DNA of 64,000 bases from Hydrogenophaga sp040372165 (GCF_040372165.1 NZ_BAABWG010000003.1:310001-374000); one strand, 5' to 3'. Counted from the stretch's first letter, positions 25,374 to 33,961 are shown. Program-made: numbers and translations. Notes: generated from the sequence alone by a model not told the origin.

Positions 25374-25674
25374 GTGCTCTCCTGCTAGGTGTGGTCAATG
25401 GCATCGGTCCGGGAAGTCAGATCCAAGCCCGATGTCGCTTGGTGAGATTTCACTTTAGGACCGCGCACGCTTGATGGCCGTCAGCCAGGCGCGGAACCCT
25501 TTGTAGGACGACATCCCGTCATGTCCTGCACCGGCTTTGTCCTACATTCGCATCCCCTCACAACTGACATGCAAGCGACTGCAGCGGCGAGACCATTGGA
25601 ACCAGCGGTGTTGTTGAACCTGCAGTTCAATCCACCTCCCCCGGACCTTCAACTTGCCGAAATGAGTACCGCCC
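25374..25674. other. Non-coding spacer left of a possible small gene
   Basis: About 300 bases between the csbD-like gene and the next rightward frame. I see no RNA gene, repeat or reliable promoter. Confidence 0.3.
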
Positions 25675-25905
25675 ATGACACGCATCCAGAAAGCAGGCCA
25701 TCACATCGCTATCGGCGTTGCGGCTGTCGCAGCCGCCAGCTTGCTCAGCGCCTTCACTGGTGTCGTCCAGGCGCAAAGAGAGCGAGGCGATCTGAGACTG
25801 GCGCAGCAGGCGCGCACGGGCCAATGGCTGCTTCCGGACGAGCGCGGCAACAGCGACGCGCAGCAAGCCCAAGCTGTTGCGCAGGTCAGCCTGTCTCCCT
25901 TCTGA
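25675..25905 (+). CDS. Possible small exported protein, unrecognised
   Basis: A 76-aa frame whose first ~33 residues look like a Sec signal peptide (positively charged MTRIQK, hydrophobic AIGVAAVAAASLLSAF, then VVQAQ as a cleavage region). The mature part (~42 aa) is Gln/Arg-rich with no known motif. No good ribosome site and no recognised family, so it could be a chance frame. It precedes the ferredoxin gene by 68 bp on the same strand. Confidence 0.3.
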   Translation: MTRIQKAGHHIAIGVAAVAAASLLSAFTGVVQAQRERGDLRLAQQARTGQWLLPDERGNSDAQQAQAVAQVSLSPF

Positions 25906-25973
25906 TACTGTCCAGGGCAAATTGGTCAGGCGAAGTATTCCCTGGCGAGGGTGAGTTGCCAGACAATTGCCAC

Positions 25974-26216
25974 ATGCTGCCGATTGCAAAGAACCCCAAG
26001 GCCTTGCCCGTGATCGATCCCGGTCGCTGCACGGGATGCGGCTGGTGCGTCGGCGCATGCCCGGAGAACGTCCTGGCACTGCAGTTGGCGGAAGACTGGA
26101 CCAAGCGTTCCCAACTCAGCAACGCCTCGGGGTGCACGGGTTGCGCCAGGTGTGCGGTGCGCTGTCCGTTCGATGCCATCGCCATGCGCAAACCACTGAC
26201 CGGCGCGAACGCCTGA
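25974..26216 (+). CDS. Small 2x[4Fe-4S] ferredoxin
   Basis: An 80-aa protein with two cluster motifs, CTGCGWCVGACPENV and CTGCARCAVRCPFDA, each CxxCxxCxxxCP. It should carry two 4Fe-4S clusters and move single electrons in the cytoplasm. The ATG at 25974 lacks a clear ribosome site; an in-frame TTG at 25956 with GAGG just upstream is an alternative. Convergent with the MNIO operon, 53 bp from its last gene; no partner oxidoreductase gene is adjacent. Confidence 0.85.
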   Translation: MLPIAKNPKALPVIDPGRCTGCGWCVGACPENVLALQLAEDWTKRSQLSNASGCTGCARCAVRCPFDAIAMRKPLTGANA

Positions 26217-26269
26217 GCTTGAGCTGGCGCGCCGGTCACTGCACCTGCCTCACCGGTCAGACCAATCAG

Positions 26270-26926
26270 TCAGGTCACTCGATTGATGGCTTCGGACCGC
26301 GAGTCCGCGACCGGCAGCGGTGTGCCATCGAGAGCCACGACTTCCCAGTGCGGCTTGCCGTGCGTCTTGCTGAAGCGCCCGATGGCCAGGCAGGGACCAG
26401 AGGCTATTCGTTGCGGACGTTTGCCTTGCACCAGGGTGCCCAGCAATTCCGACGGGTTGTGCTCAAAGCGTATGCGCTGCTCCGGAACAGGGCCGAGGCG
26501 GGCCCGTTGAAGCTCCAGGTTGGCCTTCTCGAAGCTCACCACTTCGCGCAGGTACTTGGATTTGGAGAACGCTTCGCGCCACAGGAGAAAGTCACAGAAG
26601 TCGATGGCTTCAGGCAAGAAGTAAAACGAGGTGGGCGGATGGGTTTCCCAGAATTGCGAGATGGCGACGTGCAGGGCGCGTGTGCTGAGCAGGGTAAAGG
26701 TCAGCGGCAACAGGCCTCGCAGCTTGCCCAGGCGAAAGCCCTTGTGCAACAGCGCAGTGGTTTGCAAGCCCGGGTGTGCTGCAATGTGCGCAAGCCGCTT
26801 TCTCTCCAGCGGCGTGAGGTCTGCCAACGCTTGTACACGCCCCTGAGGGTTGGCGCGCCATGATTCGCGCAGGTCCGGCTCCGTTACCAGACGGGCCAGC
26901 CAGCTTTGAAAGACCTGCTCACTCAT
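26270..26926 (-). CDS. MNIO partner protein (MbnC/TglI-type role), unrecognised family
   Basis: A 218-aa protein without enzyme motifs that I can place. It begins SEQVFQSWLARLVTEPDLRE and has an alpha-helical middle with an aromatic-rich segment (SQFWETHPPTSFYFLPEAI, DFCDFLLWREAFSKSKYL). The start overlaps the MNIO gene stop by 4 bases, so the two are made together. In methanobactin and 3-thiaglutamate pathways the DUF692 enzyme works with a small partner (MbnC, TglI) that binds the precursor; this protein holds the same gene position. Function is by context only. Confidence 0.65.
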   Translation of the reverse strand: MSEQVFQSWLARLVTEPDLRESWRANPQGRVQALADLTPLERKRLAHIAAHPGLQTTALLHKGFRLGKLRGLLPLTFTLLSTRALHVAISQFWETHPPTSFYFLPEAIDFCDFLLWREAFSKSKYLREVVSFEKANLELQRARLGPVPEQRIRFEHNPSELLGTLVQGKRPQRIASGPCLAIGRFSKTHGKPHWEVVALDGTPLPVADSRSEAINRVT

Positions 26927-27897
26927 GACGTCAGTGCCGACTCGCCTGCTCTGTGTCGCGCGCGCGTGGCACTCTTGAGGGCGCCGCCGCCTGAGTTGAA
27001 CACGTCCGCCCAGATGCGCTTCAACCGACGCAGCTCAGCTCGAACGCGCTGCTCACCCACGACGTCGTACCAGGAGCCAAACAGCTCGAAGGTCACGGCG
27101 CCGACATTCGGGCACCGGGGCAAGGCGTGCTCCAGCATGGTCCAGACCAGGTCAGGAAGAACATCGCTGTGCGCATCCAGATACACGCCTTCGTGTGTCA
27201 TGCCACCGGCGACATGGATCTCGCCGACATGCCGAAGATCGATGTCGGCGAGCAAATCCATGGCATCAAAACCATGGTTGACGGCATTGGTGTAGATGTT
27301 GTGCAAGTCCAGCAGCAAGCCGCACCCGGTTTCTGCACACAGGGTGTTGAGAAACCGCGCTTCGTCCATGTCTTCGTCGGGCATGTCGAAGTAGTAGACA
27401 TTGTTCTCAAGCAGAAAAGGCACCGGTATGGTCTGCATGACCTGCTGCACCTTTGGCCTGATCATCTCGATGGTCTGGCGGTCGCGAGGCAGAGGCAACG
27501 TGACACCGGTGTTGATGGGCTGGCCATTTCGATCGGCCACGTGAAAGGCCAGGTGGTCACTGTGCCAGGGAAACTGCAACTGCTGGTGCCAGCGCTGCAG
27601 TTGCTGCAAATGCTCCATGTCTTGCGGCCTTGCACTGCCGATCGACATGCCGATGCCGTGGGGGATCACGGGCATGTTCGCTCGCAGGGCGCGCAGCCAG
27701 GCCATGCCTTCTGCGTCATCGATGAACCGAGGGTGCACGCCTTCGCCCTGGTCGACCCACAGGATGTCGGGCACCACTTCTGCCAGATCGAAATCGTCGT
27801 CCGGCTGTTCAAACAGGGTTTTGAGGGGGGCCTGGAAAGCCAGTGCCACCCCCAGCCTGGGCAAAGTTTGCTCAGACAGATGCTTGACCATGGTCAT
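26923..27897 (-). CDS. DUF692 / MNIO multinuclear nonheme iron oxidase
   Basis: A 324-aa TIM-barrel protein of the family that includes MbnB and TglH. Metal-ligand motifs are all present: H80 (IPHGIGMSIG), H112/H115 (WHSDHLAF), E164-N165 (LLENNVYY), D197-x-H199-N200 (LDLHNIYTN), H208, E226-x-H228 (GEIHVAGG) and D241-x-H243 (LDAHSD). These enzymes use two or three irons and O2 to rework Cys residues (or others) of ribosomal peptides. It lies 20 bp after a 75-aa peptide gene and overlaps the partner gene by 4 bp. The exact chemistry cannot be read from sequence. Confidence 0.9.
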   Translation of the reverse strand: MTMVKHLSEQTLPRLGVALAFQAPLKTLFEQPDDDFDLAEVVPDILWVDQGEGVHPRFIDDAEGMAWLRALRANMPVIPHGIGMSIGSARPQDMEHLQQLQRWHQQLQFPWHSDHLAFHVADRNGQPINTGVTLPLPRDRQTIEMIRPKVQQVMQTIPVPFLLENNVYYFDMPDEDMDEARFLNTLCAETGCGLLLDLHNIYTNAVNHGFDAMDLLADIDLRHVGEIHVAGGMTHEGVYLDAHSDVLPDLVWTMLEHALPRCPNVGAVTFELFGSWYDVVGEQRVRAELRRLKRIWADVFNSGGGALKSATRARHRAGESALTS

Positions 27898-27917
27898 CGT
27901 GTCAATGCATCAATGGA

Positions 27918-28145
27918 TCAACGCAGCCCACGAATGAGGACATCTTCGATCACCAGGCGGTCCATGCCCGAGAGGCAGGGGCGGCAACCTTTGATACCGG
28001 GCAACTCGGGAATGGTCAGCGTCTTTTCCAGCACCTTGACGATGTCTTTGAACGCCATGTCGCTCGGCAGCGATAGTTGCATCTCGCTCACAGGCGACAG
28101 CTTGGTTTTGGCAGTCAGTTGGGCTTTGCTCAGCGATTTGGCCAT
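27918..28145 (-). CDS. Candidate RiPP precursor peptide for the MNIO enzyme
   Basis: A 75-aa peptide with a good AAGGAG ribosome site 5 bases before its ATG. Residues 1-45 are Lys-, Ser- and Leu-rich and helix-prone (a leader-like region, SDMAFKDIVKVLEKTL). The C-terminal part ELPGIKGCRPCLSGMDR has the only two Cys, C54 and C57, in a GCRPC motif, followed by LVIEDVLIRGLR. It lacks a signal peptide, unlike bufferin/HvfA-type precursors. Position first in an operon with a DUF692 enzyme and partner makes it the likely substrate. I do not recognise the family; it could also be a small regulatory or metal-binding protein. Confidence 0.75.
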   Translation of the reverse strand: MAKSLSKAQLTAKTKLSPVSEMQLSLPSDMAFKDIVKVLEKTLTIPELPGIKGCRPCLSGMDRLVIEDVLIRGLR

Positions 28146-28587
28146 GGGGTACTCCTTGGGTTGAGAGGGTTCGGGCGCCGAACCTTTGGATGGATCAACA
28201 GGTCTCTTGGCTCCGTCGGGCGCGTCGAGACCACACTGGGCTCCCTGTCACTCGCCAGGCTTGCAAGGCAAGCCAGTTCCCCTGAGTGCGTTCCTTCGCT
28301 GATGCTGATGGCACATTGCTATGGATTCGGGAGAGCCCGGGTGAATGCCCGGGCGCGAATGGAACGCACGGCCTCATTGTCTGAAGCCCTCCAGCCCACG
28401 TCATCCCTCTTGCAATGGACCGTGCGCACGGCCGACACCCTCCATGGGGGATGAAATAAGACCCTGACGCGAGAAACAAGGCTGAATCGGCGAAGGCCCA
28501 CCCGGCGGCGAGAGTGCTGGCCCAGACACCTCGCCATTAACAAGTTATTTCAGATTCAACAGATGGCAAATGCTGTAATCGACCGCC
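28146..28587. other. Divergent intergenic region of the MNIO operon
   Basis: About 440 bases between the precursor gene (leftward) and a thioesterase gene (rightward). It must hold both promoters. I see no clear hairpin, repeat or recognised operator. The last 50 bases before 28588 are locally AT-richer. Confidence 0.35.
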
Positions 28588-29142
28588 ATGAATCTGTGGA
28601 TAAGAATGCTGGGGACACTGATCACTTCCCCTCGCCGAAAAGCCATCCGTCCGCTGGACGACGCCAGACTGGACATGATGGTCTGGCCAAATGACCTGGA
28701 TGTGAATGGGCATGTCAACAACGGCCGCTATTTCACGATGGCCGATATCGCCCGGTTCGACATGGCTCGGCGCACCGGCATTCTCGCGATTGCACGCAAG
28801 CACAAGGCCATGCCGGTGATCGGAGACTCCATGGCCCGTTTCCGGCGCGACCTGAAGCTGTTTGACCGCTTCGAGATCCACTCCAAGGTGCTGGGGTGGG
28901 ATGAGCGCTGGATCTACATGCAACACCGCTTCATGCAAAAAGGGCGCGTCTGCGTACTGGTCGTGGTGCGCGCTGGCTTCAAGGCCCAGAGCGGGCTTCT
29001 GGGGCCGTTTGATCTGGCCGAGGCCTTGGGCGTGGACAAGCGCTCGCCGACGCTGCCCACCTGGGTGATCGGCTGGAGCCGGCATTGCGATGCCGCCAGC
29101 AAAGCCTTGCGGGAAGAAGAAGAAAAGTTCGGTCTGCGCTGA
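28588..29142 (+). CDS. Thioesterase-like hotdog protein (THEM6-like)
   Basis: A 184-aa hotdog-fold protein. PNDLDVNGHVNNGRYFTMADIARFD is the 4HBT-type active-site segment with conserved Asp and Asn-His-Val-Asn-Asn. FDRFEIHSKVLGWDERWIYMQHRF is the central strand region. Related bacterial proteins are predicted acyl-CoA thioesterases; substrate unknown. The gene stands alone, 64 bp before a small monooxygenase gene on the same strand. Confidence 0.82.
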   Translation: MNLWIRMLGTLITSPRRKAIRPLDDARLDMMVWPNDLDVNGHVNNGRYFTMADIARFDMARRTGILAIARKHKAMPVIGDSMARFRRDLKLFDRFEIHSKVLGWDERWIYMQHRFMQKGRVCVLVVVRAGFKAQSGLLGPFDLAEALGVDKRSPTLPTWVIGWSRHCDAASKALREEEEKFGLR

Positions 29143-29206
29143 TTCGGCGGCATACTGGAGCAGTGAACGAGGCAGATACCTCGACCGGGAACAGGAGACA
29201 CGCTGC

Positions 29207-29569
29207 ATGACCACCGACCATCTTGCCCGCACCCCCAAGCCACCCTACTATGCGGTGATTTTCACCAGTGTTCGCACGCCCGGCGATGGCGGCTACGCCA
29301 GCATGGCAGACCGCATGGTCGAGCTGGCCGCAGAGCAACCAGGCTACCTTGGCATGGAGAGCGTACGCGACGCAGCCGGCGTGGGCATCACCGTCTCGTA
29401 CTGGACCTCAGAACAGGCCATTGCGGACTGGAAGGCCAATGCCGAGCATGCTGCCGCGCGCGACACGGGACGAGAGCACTGGTACCAGGCCTTCGAGCTT
29501 CGCGTGGCGAGAGTCGAGCGCGCATACGGGTTCCTTCGCCCCAGCGGCCATACCGAGCACGCCCCTTGA
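29207..29569 (+). CDS. Antibiotic biosynthesis monooxygenase-family (ABM) protein
   Basis: A 120-aa ferredoxin-like-fold protein: YYAVIFTSVRTPGDGGYASMADRMVELAAEQPGY, then SVRDAAGVGITVSYWTSEQAIADWKANAEHAAAR, the usual ABM pattern ending in a Trp/His-rich helix. Members are small oxidases or detoxifying proteins; many have no known substrate. AGGAGA lies 9 bases before the ATG at 29207. Its stop faces the candidate effector gene, 31 bp away. Confidence 0.85.
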   Translation: MTTDHLARTPKPPYYAVIFTSVRTPGDGGYASMADRMVELAAEQPGYLGMESVRDAAGVGITVSYWTSEQAIADWKANAEHAAARDTGREHWYQAFELRVARVERAYGFLRPSGHTEHAP

Positions 29570-29600
29570 GGCGCGCCGCTGTGAAAGCCGCTCAGGCCAC

Positions 29601-31229
29601 TCAGGCGGCCAGGGCTTGAACCGGCGCTTCTTCTCCTGTGCCTCGCCCCTGCGCCAGACTGTCTGCAGCCTGCACGGCATCCTGGAAATGCGCCTGCGCT
29701 GGCTGCGTCAATGCATCGCCCACTTGCACTTCTGCCAGCATTTGCCCACCGGGATTCATCACCCCCACTTGCTCGCCGTCATGGCTCACCAGGAAGCGGT
29801 CGGCCTGCGCCATGCATGACCGGCGCGTGCACTCAGCCACCGTGGCCGCGCACACCTGGGCCACTTCAGGGCCTTTGAGGCCACGGGCGATCAAGGGGTC
29901 CGCCACCTGCTCGCTCGCGTTGACGAACACCTGCATCTGCTCGGGCGTGAGTGCGTCGCTGGCCAGGCGGGTATCCCCCTGGCTCGGCCCGGCTTCGCGC
30001 ATGGCCACTTCCCAGGTCGAGAGCGTCTGGCCCTGGCGATCGAGCTCCCTGAACGTGGCCGGAGAGCCATCCCGTGCGTTGAGCTCGACCTGGATGTGCT
30101 TGCCGTCAGGGCTCCAATGATCGATTTCTGTCTGGCCATTGGGCCAGACACGGATGCGCTGGCGACTGTCATCCTCGCGCCTGAGATGGAAGAGGGCGGG
30201 GTCTTGCGGGTCACTGTTCTGGTCCTTGCGGACCTCGATCACCCTGGATGCACCAAGCTCCGCGAAGCGCTTGCGTGCCTCGTATGGCACCTCCGGAAAC
30301 ACCGTGTGACCTTTGGGGCGCACATAGCGGCCTTCGGTATCGATCCCCAGGCCAACACTGGTGCGAATGATCGACCCCATGGTGTGGTCCTTGCCCATGA
30401 TGGCCCCGCCCACCAGCGTGCCTTCACCGCTAAGCAGGATGACGGTTTTCAGGAAGTCCGGCATTCTTGCCCCGGGCAGCATGTCATGACCCTGCCCGGT
30501 GAGCTCGCTCAGGTACTTTTGCTGGTGAAAACCGTCGTACCAATAGGTGGCGATGTCATTGGGCGTGCGCACATCGTGCACCTTGCGGTCAGAAGCCTTG
30601 TAGGCGGCCAACGCGGCGTCGAAGCCACCCACGTCTTTGAAATAGTCGCCCTCGATCGTGTCGCGTGCAATGGGCAGGCTGTTGTAGACGTAGGCATCGA
30701 TGTTGTTCTTGAGCGCAAAGCTCTGAGCCATGCCACCGCCGAGACTGTGGCCAGTCGCGGCGAAGGTGTAGCCCTCGAAACGGGGGTCCTTGCTGATGGC
30801 GTCAAATGCCGCCTGCGCCTTGGCCTGGATCTGCGCAAATTCGGATGCCCCGGAATTGCCCAGATCGGACTTCCAGTTGCTCCAGGCATCCGAGCCTTTG
30901 AAGTCGAAGGAGATCTCTCGAGACGTTTCGTTGATGGACACCCTGAACATGTTCTCGAGTGTGGCGCTTTCATTGTGCTGGGTGTTCCAGCCCTCTTGCA
31001 CTACCTTGGTCGGCTTCTCCGCGTTGTCGTACTGCGCAACTGGAAAGTCCTCTGGAAGATCTACACTCGGCTTCGCCCATCTCCAGCCGGCAGGGTACGC
31101 CGCCAACTCCTTCGCCTGCTCCTCGGTCTTGATGCTGGCTTCGTGTGGGTAGGCCCAATACGCCAGGCGCATGCCCGTCCAGGCATTCAATGGCTCCGAA
31201 AAGACCTCTGATTTGACGGTCACTCCCAT
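29601..31229 (-). CDS. Lipase-fold candidate secreted effector
   Basis: A 542-aa protein without a signal peptide. The N-terminal half is a class 3-type lipase: REISFDFKGSDAWSNWKSDL and the nucleophile elbow ATGHSLGGGMAQS (Ser162), with D and H candidates in VRTPNDIATYWYDGFHQQKY. A Gly-rich hydrophobic segment (LLSGEGTLVGGAIMG) follows. The C-terminal ~120 residues (ALTPEQMQVFVNASEQVADP...RFLVSHDGEQVGVMNPGG) resemble, by eye, the XVIPCD-type signal of type IV secretion killing effectors. It is preceded 24 bp upstream by a lipoprotein gene, a typical effector/immunity order. A membrane-damaging role is inferred. Confidence 0.7.
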   Translation of the reverse strand: MGVTVKSEVFSEPLNAWTGMRLAYWAYPHEASIKTEEQAKELAAYPAGWRWAKPSVDLPEDFPVAQYDNAEKPTKVVQEGWNTQHNESATLENMFRVSINETSREISFDFKGSDAWSNWKSDLGNSGASEFAQIQAKAQAAFDAISKDPRFEGYTFAATGHSLGGGMAQSFALKNNIDAYVYNSLPIARDTIEGDYFKDVGGFDAALAAYKASDRKVHDVRTPNDIATYWYDGFHQQKYLSELTGQGHDMLPGARMPDFLKTVILLSGEGTLVGGAIMGKDHTMGSIIRTSVGLGIDTEGRYVRPKGHTVFPEVPYEARKRFAELGASRVIEVRKDQNSDPQDPALFHLRREDDSRQRIRVWPNGQTEIDHWSPDGKHIQVELNARDGSPATFRELDRQGQTLSTWEVAMREAGPSQGDTRLASDALTPEQMQVFVNASEQVADPLIARGLKGPEVAQVCAATVAECTRRSCMAQADRFLVSHDGEQVGVMNPGGQMLAEVQVGDALTQPAQAHFQDAVQAADSLAQGRGTGEEAPVQALAA

Positions 31230-31253
31230 ATAACCTCCCTCCCTGTTCTTGTC

Positions 31254-31943
31254 CTACTTAAAGTCTGGAACCGGGACACCTCCGCGATCGCAATCCCGGT
31301 CAATGCGTTCCCATTCCTGTTGTCGCTGTGGGTCTTTCAGTAGTGTGCGGGTGTCATCTATGTTCCGGCGAAAGTACCCATCTCTGAACTTGGGCCAAAT
31401 GAAGTTTGCGATCGAGTACTTCGCGATTTCAGGCGTCCCCAAATCCAGCACCAACCGCCGCGCATAACACTGCTGTTCAAGCAATGGCTTGAGCTCAGCC
31501 AGACCCGCTTCCCATTGCCCCAAGTTCTCTCTCGGCCCCTTGCTTTCCATCAGGCGCCCTGGTACTGGCTCGCTGGTGGCCTTCTGCAAAGCCAGGATGA
31601 TCTTCGCATCCATCGACCCCTTGACCGCTGCGTCTCGGAACAACTGGGTGATCGCTTCCGGATCCCGCACATCTTTTATCCACCCGTCGGCATTGCCCAT
31701 GGCGTAGTAATAGTCGCCCTGTGGGTCTCCTTTTGCGCGGAGAGATTCAATGTAGGCAGTGAGCTTGCCTTTCTGTTTCTCATAGTCCCTTTGCTGGCCC
31801 ACCGATTCCACTTTGTTGGCCAGCGAGCCCACCGCCGTGCAACCGGCTTGCAGGTAGGCAGCCGCCAGCAGAGCCGAGGCCAGTACAGCAACACGGACGC
31901 AGGACGAGAAAAGTGAATCAGATGAGGTGTGAAAGGAACGCAT
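31254..31943 (-). CDS. Lipoprotein, candidate immunity protein for the lipase effector
   Basis: A 229-aa predicted lipoprotein: hydrophobic segment VAVLASALLAAAYLQAGC with lipobox Cys at residue 35. The mature part has a Sel1/TPR-like helical region (GDYYYAMGNADGW...AITQLFRDAAVKGSMDAKIILAL). Unrecognised family. It directly precedes the lipase gene in the same operon, so periplasmic neutralisation of that enzyme is plausible. Start at 31943 (MRSFHTS) chosen; 31973 is an alternative; neither has a ribosome site. Confidence 0.65.
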   Translation of the reverse strand: MRSFHTSSDSLFSSCVRVAVLASALLAAAYLQAGCTAVGSLANKVESVGQQRDYEKQKGKLTAYIESLRAKGDPQGDYYYAMGNADGWIKDVRDPEAITQLFRDAAVKGSMDAKIILALQKATSEPVPGRLMESKGPRENLGQWEAGLAELKPLLEQQCYARRLVLDLGTPEIAKYSIANFIWPKFRDGYFRRNIDDTRTLLKDPQRQQEWERIDRDCDRGGVPVPDFK

Positions 31944-32033
31944 GGACAGGAAGACCGTTGAACAACGCAACAATGCTAGCAGAAAGTACTCATTTCACCC
32001 TCGCAGCCCCCGCCGCCGCCCATCACGAACGCC

Positions 32034-32068
32034 AAAAAAAATACCCCGATGGAGGATGTCCATCGGGG
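32034..32068 (-). terminator. Rho-independent terminator after the DUF3297 gene
   Basis: CCCCGATGGA (32044-32053) pairs perfectly with TCCATCGGGG (32059-32068) around a 5-nt loop; on the - strand it is followed by a run of T (A7 at 32034-32040 on +). Confidence 0.9.
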
Positions 32069-32100
32069 CGGGTGGTTCGCTGGTGTGGAGCAGGTTCTGC

Positions 32101-32361
32101 TCAGCGCCAGAAGGCCTCAACCTTGCCTTTGAGTTTGATCATCAGCGGCTGGCCCTTGCGGTCCAGCGTCTTGGCCGAAGGCACACCGATCCAGCCTTCG
32201 CTCAGGCAATATTCTTCGACGTCGAAGCGCTCTTTGCCGTTGAATCGAATACCGATACCGCGTTCGATGACATCGCGGTTGAAATGAGGGCTCCTGGGAT
32301 CGACAGACAGTCGGTCGGGCAGATCTGGTGCAGAGGAGGGGGTAGCAGGTGTTTCAGACAT
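32101..32361 (-). CDS. DUF3297 family protein
   Basis: An 86-aa small soluble protein with the family core DLPDRLSVDPRSPHFNRDVIERGIGIRFNGKER and the ending GQPLMIKLKGKVEAFWR. Function unknown. Start MSETPATP (32361) chosen because the upstream part is not family-like. It has its own terminator and stands alone. Confidence 0.82.
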   Translation of the reverse strand: MSETPATPSSAPDLPDRLSVDPRSPHFNRDVIERGIGIRFNGKERFDVEEYCLSEGWIGVPSAKTLDRKGQPLMIKLKGKVEAFWR

Positions 32362-32401
32362 GGCGCTATTGTGCGCCATGGCCAGCGGTCCATGCACCCC
32401 C

Positions 32402-33961
32402 TCATCTCAGGGCCAGCGACTGCTGCTTCCATTGTGGGTCCGACCACCGGTTGAATTGTCCGAGTGCGTGCGGGTTGAATGCGGTGCGACGCGGACGCAA
32501 GGAATCCAGACTGACCACTTCGAAGCGACGCACGGTGCGGCCACCGGCAATGGCCTCTCGCGCCAGCAACATGGATTTGCCTCCTGGCACCCAGCCGGCA
32601 AACTCCGCATAGCCCACGCCAGGGTCATGGGGTGCCGGCGGCTGCACCAGCACCGTCCAGCCTTTGGGCGTTTTGCGGAACACCCACAGTTCACGCCAGC
32701 CATCCACTGGCTGGACCGAGACCACGAGGGCATTGCGCTCGCGATTCTGGCGCGCCGATGCCATCCACACCTGGCCCCAGGTGCATCGCTGAGCGAGCAC
32801 TTTTGCTTTGCTGCCTGGCTGCTGCAGTTTCAGGCAGGTACGTCCGTCAGTCTTCGTCTCCAGGTGCAATGGCAACTCCGCAGGCGGCGCACCAGGCACC
32901 AGCGCCCACCGGACCGCATTGGTTCTCAAGGCTGCCAGCCTGGCCGCCTCCCGGTCGACCTCGTCCAGGCCATCGCGGCTGACGGCGGCAACCGCTGTCA
33001 CGGCCACATCGGCGGCGGCCTGCGCGGCGGACCAGTCCCCACGTCTGGCCGCGGCATAGGAAAGCCGGCTCCACACATCTGCCCTGCGCGTGAGAAGGCG
33101 TTGTTGCCACGGCTGCGGCACGGCTTCAGGTGCCACCTTGAGCAAAACGTCCGCACGCTGTTGGTTCAGAGCCTCGCGCTCGCTGGCGGCGCCGGGTTGG
33201 GCCTGACACTCCGGCCGGGTCAAAGCCAGCGCGGCACGGGCACGTTGCGCCGGTGTGGCCGCTGCATGTGAAAGAAGGCGTCGGTTGACATCACCGTCAT
33301 AGCAAAGACGGACACGACCGTCATGCTCGACCGAGCGAAAGCGCACACCGTGCCGTGCTGCCCCTTCCAGATGAGCCGTCACGCGAGACTGCTCACTGGC
33401 ACGGATGCCGACGCCTTCATTGGCCCTGGCGGCGAGCCGGTCGGCCTGCCGGCCGATGGCGTCGAGCACGGCGGCCCCGTCGGTGCCATGCAGGTCGTGC
33501 GGGGGCAAGGCCTGGATGGTAGCGGCCGCAATGGACAGACCCAGGCTTTCCTCTCCGGGCTGGTCGCTCAGGTAATCGAGCAGGGTCAGCAAGCCGGCTG
33601 TCGCCCCCGGCCCGCTGCGCAGCTTCCAGACCTGATCGGATCGCACGTAGCCGCCTCGCTCTCTTGTGTGGCTCCAGACGCGCACGTAGTCGCCTCGCTG
33701 TCCGCGCAACTCGAGCAGGTCGCCCCGCCAGAGGACGGACAACCTGGCCTCGGCGCTGTCCGGGCCCGCCCGCAAGGGCACCAGATCGCGGGTGATCACG
33801 CCGACGTTTGCCGATGCCGGTATGGGGTTTGCTGTTGCAGTTGCAGATGCTGTTGGGGAAGTGCCGGATGCGGCCCGGGCGGAGCCCGAGCTTGCGATCA
33901 GCGCGAGGGCCAGTGCGCCTGCCAGCGCCACGGTCAGTGCAAGGTTCTTGAGCCATTTCAC
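32402..33961 (-). CDS. Exported SH3-domain protein of unknown function
   Basis: A 519-aa protein with a Sec-type signal (VKWLKNLALTVALAGALALAL...ARA). Residues about 50-115 form a bacterial SH3 domain (VITRDLVPLRAGPDSAEARLSVLWRGDLLEL...DYVRVWSHTRERGGYVRSDQVWKL). The rest is helical and then beta-rich with no family I recognise. The start is GTG at 33961, set by a GGGAGG site 6 bases upstream; an ATG 5 bases upstream is out of frame. It follows the SPFH gene by 13 bp, so the two probably act together at the envelope. Confidence 0.78.
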   Translation of the reverse strand: MKWLKNLALTVALAGALALALIASSGSARAASGTSPTASATATANPIPASANVGVITRDLVPLRAGPDSAEARLSVLWRGDLLELRGQRGDYVRVWSHTRERGGYVRSDQVWKLRSGPGATAGLLTLLDYLSDQPGEESLGLSIAAATIQALPPHDLHGTDGAAVLDAIGRQADRLAARANEGVGIRASEQSRVTAHLEGAARHGVRFRSVEHDGRVRLCYDGDVNRRLLSHAAATPAQRARAALALTRPECQAQPGAASEREALNQQRADVLLKVAPEAVPQPWQQRLLTRRADVWSRLSYAAARRGDWSAAQAAADVAVTAVAAVSRDGLDEVDREAARLAALRTNAVRWALVPGAPPAELPLHLETKTDGRTCLKLQQPGSKAKVLAQRCTWGQVWMASARQNRERNALVVSVQPVDGWRELWVFRKTPKGWTVLVQPPAPHDPGVGYAEFAGWVPGGKSMLLAREAIAGGRTVRRFEVVSLDSLRPRRTAFNPHALGQFNRWSDPQWKQQSLALR

